The translations under genes and the position numbers were made by a program. The notes beneath the pieces are model-generated. The model made no database searches. It was not told the DNA's origin and saw only the letters and a list, made by a program, of their open reading frames with translations. From assembly GCA_003518755.1 (NCBI GenBank), contig DOYA01000117.1, forward strand, positions 1 to 9,401: DNA of 9,401 nucleotides, read 5' to 3'. Numbering within the stretch: position 1 is the stretch's first letter; each line of letters starts with the position of its first letter. Shown here piece after piece: positions 6,504 through 9,401 of the stretch. The DNA comes from Clostridiales bacterium. Its GTDB lineage: Bacteria; Bacillota; Clostridia; TANB77; CAG-508.

Positions 6504-8309
6504 CTATTTAATATATAATGAAAGTCTAGTTGTCGAAAAATTAGAAGTGCCATCAGGACGTGATTGTTCACGATTTCCAGGAGAATTTGCTCCATTTAAA
6601 CCATCGCTTCCCCTTCTAACACGACTTTGAATGCTGGAAGATCCATAAGCCTCTAATGTCCATTCTTGTAAATTACCTTCTAAATCAAAAATATTATTTA
6701 TCGAATCCTCTCCATTATATAGACCTGTCTGTAGCTTTGTTCCCGTATGATTTCCATGACCAATTGAAGTTACTTTGCTTCTGTCGTTTCCTTCAGCTAA
6801 AGCAAAATTTAAAATAGCATCATATTGGCTTCCCCAAATCATACTCGAAATTACGCTTTTTTCCATATTGGTGTATGATTTTGCCTTTGAATATAGTCCG
6901 TACCATTGATATGTATCAGTATCTCTTGTTGAAGTTGGAGTCATACCAATTTTTGAAAATGATAAAATGCTTAATTCATATCTCGCTACATAAAATCCTC
7001 CATATTTCATAATACTTTTTATAAAATCATTATATTCTTGCTGAATGGATTCTTCAGTTATTTCATGAGCCAAATCAAGCGTAGTTATAGCTGGTTCCTT
7101 ATAATAATAAGGAATACTTAAGCTATCAAATCTTGTTGGTGTAGATAATCCAAAGTTATAAGCAACCCCATGATAATTTGTGCCTGATGATATCTCTGCT
7201 ATAGCATTGCTAGTTTTTCCAACTGTTAAATTCGTCTTATCAATTGGAATCCATACAAATTCGTTTCCATTACTATACCCATTTTCATCTATACTGTCCG
7301 TTATTACAAATCCTGTACTTACTTTCCCTACTTTATCATTTATTCCATAGTAAAATCCTGCAGGAACCTCGACTGTTTGATTATCTCTCGCAGTTATTGT
7401 TTTTGAATTTTTTTCTGTTTCTGCTGTTACTGCTGTTGTTGAATACGTTTCTATTTTGGATGATGGATATTCATTCCATATTATTTCAGTAGAATCTCCA
7501 TTAGAAGTGGTTGCAGTTATTTTGGGATTTGGATTTGTAACTATAAATTTTGCACTTGTCCCTGTTATAGCTTCGTTACCATCACAAGTAAAAGTAGCAT
7601 TTAAAGGAAATGGAGTTGAATATGTTTGTATTATCAAATCATACTCATCAGAATATTCACTTGAAAGTTCAAATTCTACAAAAGCAGATGCTACCGTTTG
7701 AGATGTTCCTCCTAAAGCGTCTTCTAATTCATCCCAATTCGTAAATGGTGCACCAATTTTTTGTATAGCATTTAAAAATTCTATTTGTAGTTCTTCTTGA
7801 CTTAAAGATTTTAGACTTTGCTCAGTAGGTATCATTTCATTTTTTATTGTTGCAGTGACTTCTAAAATAATTGCTCTTGATTCAGTTTCTGTTGATGTAA
7901 TAGATAATTGTATATTGCTACTATTAGCATCATTTTTCATTCCTGCATATTCTATTTTACTATTAGCATTTATTGTATATTGTCTTTTAGAATCTGTAAA
8001 AATTACTGTAATTGGATTACTTCCATCAGCAGATGCCCCTTGATTTGCTAATTCTGTATTCATATCTCCTGCTGTTACTGATGTTGAATCTCCATTACTT
8101 ATCTTTTTTGCTAATGCAGAATTATATGCAAGTGCAACTATTTCTTTTTCTTGTTCTATTCCTGTTAAAGTTTTAGCATCTGTTGCCCTTTGCAATATTC
8201 CATTATTTCCTGATAACATTGCAATTGATATACCAGCTAATATCAATAATACGATTATTGTTACTACTAAAGCTATCAAAGTTATTCCCTTATTTCTTTT
8301 GTTCTTCAT
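6504..8309 (-). CDS. Pilin-like surface protein with prepilin N-terminus and C-terminal FGE/C-type-lectin-like domain
   Basis: The 601-aa product starts MKNKRNKG followed by ITLIALVVTIIVLLILAG, a basic leader, a Gly suited to prepilin peptidase cleavage (after residue 8) and a hydrophobic helix. This suggests membrane insertion and possible assembly into a type IV-like filament. The usual Glu at mature position 5 is Ala, as I recall for many clostridial pilin-like proteins. The constant segment runs to about residue 97. Residues 100-310 are a Thr/Ser-rich beta region I do not recognise. From about residue 314 a formylglycine-generating-enzyme-like domain follows: VEVPAGFYYG, NEFVWIPID (349-357), GGFYVARYE (437-445), NIFDLEGNLQEW (539-550) and RVRRGSDG (563-570). 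This domain has no cysteine (the only one is at 242), so catalysis is unlikely and binding is the better guess. AAGGGAAG precedes the ATG. The gene has its own promoter and terminator. Confidence 0.88.
   Translation of the reverse strand: MKNKRNKGITLIALVVTIIVLLILAGISIAMLSGNNGILQRATDAKTLTGIEQEKEIVALAYNSALAKKISNGDSTSVTAGDMNTELANQGASADGSNPITVIFTDSKRQYTINANSKIEYAGMKNDANSSNIQLSITSTETESRAIILEVTATIKNEMIPTEQSLKSLSQEELQIEFLNAIQKIGAPFTNWDELEDALGGTSQTVASAFVEFELSSEYSDEYDLIIQTYSTPFPLNATFTCDGNEAITGTSAKFIVTNPNPKITATTSNGDSTEIIWNEYPSSKIETYSTTAVTAETEKNSKTITARDNQTVEVPAGFYYGINDKVGKVSTGFVITDSIDENGYSNGNEFVWIPIDKTNLTVGKTSNAIAEISSGTNYHGVAYNFGLSTPTRFDSLSIPYYYKEPAITTLDLAHEITEESIQQEYNDFIKSIMKYGGFYVARYELSILSFSKIGMTPTSTRDTDTYQWYGLYSKAKSYTNMEKSVISSMIWGSQYDAILNFALAEGNDRSKVTSIGHGNHTGTKLQTGLYNGEDSINNIFDLEGNLQEWTLEAYGSSSIQSRVRRGSDGLNGANSPGNREQSRPDGTSNFSTTRLSLYIK
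8064..8186 (-). repeat. Near-identical 123-nt constant block, copy in the intact pilin gene
   Basis: This is the partner of 6220-6342, covering codons 42-82 just after the hydrophobic helix. It matches the decayed copy at all but one base by eye. The preceding helix-coding stretch (8187-8258) differs at about a dozen positions, most of them synonymous. Confidence 0.8.
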
Positions 8310-8347
8310 ATTTTTATCTTCCCTTCATTAATTTTTATTCTATAAAT

Positions 8348-8376
8348 AATATACATTATTAAAAAATATTTGTCAA
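8348..8376 (-). promoter_or_regulatory. Sigma-A-type promoter of the pilin-FGE gene
   Basis: On the minus strand a perfect -35 TTGACA (8376-8371), a 17-bp AT-rich spacer and a -10 TATATT (8353-8348, 5 of 6) lie upstream of the pilin start. The predicted transcript starts near 8341, leaving a leader of about 31 nt with the AAGGGAAG ribosome binding site. No operator is evident, though a stable palindrome lies 22 bases upstream of the -35 box. Confidence 0.8.
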
Positions 8377-8397
8377 CCATCAATTTTTGAGCCAAAA

Positions 8398-8441
8398 GTA
8401 CCGGAGAAATTTGGCATAAGTATGTCAAAAATCTCCGGTAC
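8398..8441. repeat. 44-nt imperfect palindrome between the ABC permease and pilin genes
   Basis: GTACCGGAGA (8398-8407) is matched perfectly by TCTCCGGTAC (8432-8441). The pairing continues inward with three mismatched positions (TTTG/CAAA and CATA/TATG) to a 2-nt centre, giving a 21-position stem. It begins 16 bases past the permease stop and on the minus strand is followed by only four T residues, so it may act as a weak terminator. Its GC-rich arms and the adjoining GTGTCACAG on the minus strand resemble REP-type intergenic repeats of clostridia, from memory only. Confidence 0.7.
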
Positions 8442-8456
8442 CTGTGACACAAAAAA

Positions 8457-9251
8457 TTATATTTTTGCTACCATCAAATTGCTTGATGAATATCTTTTTA
8501 ATCCTTTATAAAAAATAACAAAAGTAAAAATTGTAACACAAATTGTAAATGTAATTACTCCTAAAAGATAAAACAAATTAAATTTTGTTAATACCCAAAC
8601 TGGTATATATGTTGTTATTCCAATTGGTATTATAGTGAATAATATTATTTTAACAATTCCTTTAAATATTCCATCTGGATAAGTTGCAAAATATATCATG
8701 AAATTATTTCCAGTTTCAGCAATCATGTCTGATTTTGAAATATAGAAGCTTAAACTTCCAAGTATAATTGCAATATCAACCATAATTATTCCACCTGAAA
8801 TTACAAAAAATGTATATAATATAAATTTACTAATAGTAATACCACTTAGGAATATTACTATATAACCATATATTAAATCTCCTAAAGCAGAAGGAGAAAC
8901 ATCAGATGTAATACATGAAATTAACACATTTTTTGGCTGTACTAAATATGCATCTAATTTTCCATTTGTAATTGTATCTGATAAAGAATATGCTTTTTTA
9001 AAAAAGAAATGTGCAAATCCAAAAGTTCCACTAGCTATCGCCCATAACATAAGAACTTGATTAAAAGTATATCCTCCAACATTTTCACGTAGTGAGAATA
9101 ATACAACCCATTGAATTATAAAAAATGAATTATTTAAAATCATAAATATGATATTACTTAAGAATGTTACTTTGTTTAGCATTTCTCTCATTACAGCATA
9201 CTTAAATGACAGTATCATTACTTTTATTTGATTTTTAACCTCCATTAACAT
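8457..9251 (-). CDS. ABC-2 type transporter permease (ABC2_membrane_6/DUF990-like)
   Basis: The 264-aa product is an integral membrane protein with about six hydrophobic segments (near 30-53, 65-84, 122-140, 142-171, 196-218 and 226-249). NGKLDAYLVQPKN (96-108), in a loop after the second segment, and the YPDGIFKG...PIGITTYIPVWVL arrangement near the C-terminus are characteristic of the ABC2_membrane_6 family. These permeases usually work as a pair with an ATPase encoded just upstream; substrates are mostly unknown. The start at 9251 is supported by the strong AAAGGGGTGA nine bases upstream. A second ATG two codons on is less well placed. It overlaps the preceding permease by 17 nt, which suggests translational coupling. 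No ATP-binding motif occurs in it. Family confidence is good; cargo is unknown. Confidence 0.87.
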   Translation of the reverse strand: MLMEVKNQIKVMILSFKYAVMREMLNKVTFLSNIIFMILNNSFFIIQWVVLFSLRENVGGYTFNQVLMLWAIASGTFGFAHFFFKKAYSLSDTITNGKLDAYLVQPKNVLISCITSDVSPSALGDLIYGYIVIFLSGITISKFILYTFFVISGGIIMVDIAIILGSLSFYISKSDMIAETGNNFMIYFATYPDGIFKGIVKIILFTIIPIGITTYIPVWVLTKFNLFYLLGVITFTICVTIFTFVIFYKGLKRYSSSNLMVAKI

Positions 9252-9401
9252 TAATTCTTTTCACCCCTTTGTTATACATTAGTGTGCACAACATATAAGA
9301 AATAAATAAATATATTATTTGTGCAACTATAATATTTAATGCTGTTTTTATTTCAAAATCTACAAATAGTTTAGCTGGTCCATAACTTACAACATATATT
9401 G
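9235..9401 (-). CDS. ABC-2 type transporter permease, C-terminal end only (partner permease)
   Basis: The last 54 codons of a gene entering from beyond the window are visible in this frame, including YGPAKLFVDF and ALNIIVAQIIYLFISYMLCT, then MYNKGVKRINVNGG and TAA (9237-9235). A final transmembrane helix followed by a short basic tail ending in KGVKRxNVNGG is what I recall for the partner permease of ABC2_membrane_6 systems. The stop lies 17 bases inside the next permease gene. The gene for the ATP-binding subunit is expected further upstream but cannot be seen. Confidence 0.75.
   Translation of the reverse strand, partial: IYVVSYGPAKLFVDFEIKTALNIIVAQIIYLFISYMLCTLMYNKGVKRINVNGG

Noticed and set aside
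7244..8043. Three plus-strand open frames of 62-82 codons
   Set aside because: All are antisense shadows of the 601-aa pilin-FGE gene, with no start signals or family features.
1..9401. CRISPR array, prophage, toxin-antitoxin or defence locus
   Set aside because: No regularly spaced repeats, integrase, transposase, reverse transcriptase or nuclease genes are visible on either strand. The repeats found are isolated inverted repeats and the duplicated pilin segment.

Overview
The window is AT-rich DNA with standard-code genes: TGG is the Trp codon and no in-frame TGA is read through. Genes have strong AGGAGG-type ribosome binding sites and near-consensus sigma-A promoters with 17-bp spacers. 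The pilin-like proteins have leaders of the KGITLIALVVTIIVLLILAG type. Together these point to a low-GC Firmicute, most likely an uncultured or gut-type member of the Clostridia. Every supported gene lies on the minus strand, so transcription runs from high to low coordinates. Plus-strand open frames look like shadows.

Layout in transcription order. (1) 9401-8457: the 3' end of one ABC-2 permease and a complete second one, overlapping by 17 nt; both resemble the ABC2_membrane_6/DUF990 family. (2) 8441-8398: a 44-nt imperfect palindrome. (3) 8376-6433: a pilin-like gene with its own promoter and terminator. It encodes a 601-aa protein with a prepilin-type N-terminus and a C-terminal formylglycine-generating-enzyme/C-type-lectin-like domain. 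(4) 6426-5167: a second pilin-like gene that has lost its start, leader and promoter. Its LRR (BspA-like) C-terminus is readable only after correcting two frameshifts. (5) 5124-4414: an AlkD-type DNA glycosylase. (6) 4424-3120: glyA (serine hydroxymethyltransferase), whose promoter lies partly inside the end of the alkD-like gene. (7) 3103-3018: a short GC-rich palindrome of REP type, then a terminator hairpin. (8) 2990-2526: a single-domain NadR-like nucleotidyltransferase. (9) 2518-2353: a 166-bp element with 26-bp terminal inverted repeats (MITE-like). (10) 2281-1: a probable three-gene operon of M29 aminopeptidase, Nudix hydrolase and a CDF metal exporter that runs off the window. No intergenic stretch exceeds 300 bases.

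The housekeeping genes (glyA, alkD-like, nadR-like, the aminopeptidase operon) are ordinary and share no evident pathway. The unusual part is the pilin pair. The two copies share a constant N-terminal segment and then carry unrelated C-terminal domains. Within the constant segment, a 123-nt block is nearly identical while the flanking homology has drifted. That mosaic suggests recombination or gene conversion between an expressed copy and a promoterless, start-less copy. It is formally like an expression locus with a silent cassette, although the frameshifts also allow simple decay of a duplicate.
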